Assembly (NCBI GenBank): GCA_905221605.1
Contig: CAJNDS010002350.1
Span: 140,001 to 204,000, forward strand
Direction: 5' to 3'
From: Symbiodinium natans
Taxonomy: Eukaryota; Sar; Dinophyceae; Suessiales; Symbiodiniaceae
Length of the DNA: 64,000 nt
Part shown: positions 63,536 to 64,000 of the stretch, in pieces
Numbering within the stretch: position 1 is the first letter of the stretch
How the letters are laid out: each line of letters begins with the position of its first letter
The notes under the pieces: model-generated
What the model saw: only the letters and a program-made list of their open reading frames with translations
What the model was told of the DNA's origin: nothing
Databases searched by the model: none
Translations under genes and position numbers: made by a program

Positions 63536-63625
63536 ACCTAGGAATCAAAGGGGTGCCCGATTAGGCTTTAAAGGGGCTTACTTCTAAGGGAACCTAAACC
63601 CCCGAAACAGGGGAATAAGGGCCTA
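63536..63625. mobile_element. Family VII element
   Basis: CCTAGGAATCAAAGGGGTGC on the left and GGGGAATAAGGGCCTAG on the right. Confidence 0.55.
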
Positions 63626-63714
63626 GTATCCCTAAACCCTAACCCCCCCCCCCCAAAAAAAAAAAAAAGAAATGGAATAAGGGAAAACCTGTAAGTCCCC
63701 CCGCAAAGATTTGA

Positions 63715-63812
63715 TTTTAGTTCCTGGCCGCCAAGGGGCGCTGCCGTCTGCAAGGTGAGCTGGTGCTCCTTCGACTTGGTGGCGTTCGGCACCTCGCCAG
63801 GGCTAAGGAGAG
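63715..63812 (-). CDS. Probable exon, product unknown
   Basis: Reads SPGEVPNATKSKEHQLTLQT then AAPLGGQELK. Clear coding-like composition. Confidence 0.45.
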
Positions 63813-64000
63813 GGTTGTTTAGGGATTTTGGGGTTCCTAAACCCTAAACCCTAAACCCTAAACCCTAAACCCTAAAGCCTAAAGCCTAAAGCCTAAACCC
63901 CAAACCCTAAACCCTAAACCCTCCGAACTTTTGGGTTCAGGGCCTTTTGGGGTTAAGGGTTTATAGGGCTTGGGCTGCTTTTGGGATTCTGCGGGTTTTT

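Overview
The window looks like nuclear DNA of a dinoflagellate, most likely near the Symbiodiniaceae/Suessiales (inference; no rRNA or spliced-leader gene was seen). The case rests on four things. Plant-type telomere heptamers (TTTAGGG/CCCTAAA) are scattered in both orientations through all 64 kb. Splice donors are GT, GC and GA with AG acceptors. Two protein families are expanded that I associate with these algae: ubiquitin-like plus FNIP-type repeats, and ubiquitin-like plus RCC1-like repeats. Short palindromic elements sit in the introns with their target duplications at the splice sites.

Layout. Three minus-strand paralogues encode a ubiquitin-like domain followed by 21-24 FNIP-type 22-residue repeats, at 356-2697 (A), 27450-29752 (B) and 42393-44419 (C, 5' truncated). 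Each has one small intron at the same place. A 14-exon minus-strand gene at 55565-59889 encodes a ubiquitin-like domain and ten RCC1-like repeats; its boundaries could be rebuilt base by base because the spliced reading frame is continuous. About 40 more short coding-like segments (50-130 bp, mostly minus strand, many ankyrin-like) lie 0.5-2 kb apart and are probably exons of one or more long genes with repeat-filled introns. At 3.8-12 kb they look like one gene plus a LINE fragment. Between exons lie telomere-like arrays, variant heptamer/octamer arrays, a 20-21 bp satellite (33.2-34.0 kb), microsatellites, and at least a dozen families of short inverted-repeat (MITE/introner-like) elements.

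How the parts work together. In the RCC1-like gene nearly every intron is a recognisable element whose target duplication starts GT, GC or GA. The first duplicate becomes the donor, and the AG at the element's end becomes the acceptor. Telomere-like arrays sit inside these introns and usually in one orientation: TTTAGGG after the donor, CCCTAAA before the acceptor. Several exons splice directly at array edges. Comparing paralogues A and B, and intact versus interrupted palindromes, shows that arrays arrive as discrete insertions flanked by short target duplications. The most interesting system here is therefore the coupling of introner elements with mobile telomere-like arrays that build introns.

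Limits: all calls are from reading alone. Exon edges outside the RCC1-like and FNIP genes are approximate, and the dispersed exons cannot be linked into genes without transcripts.
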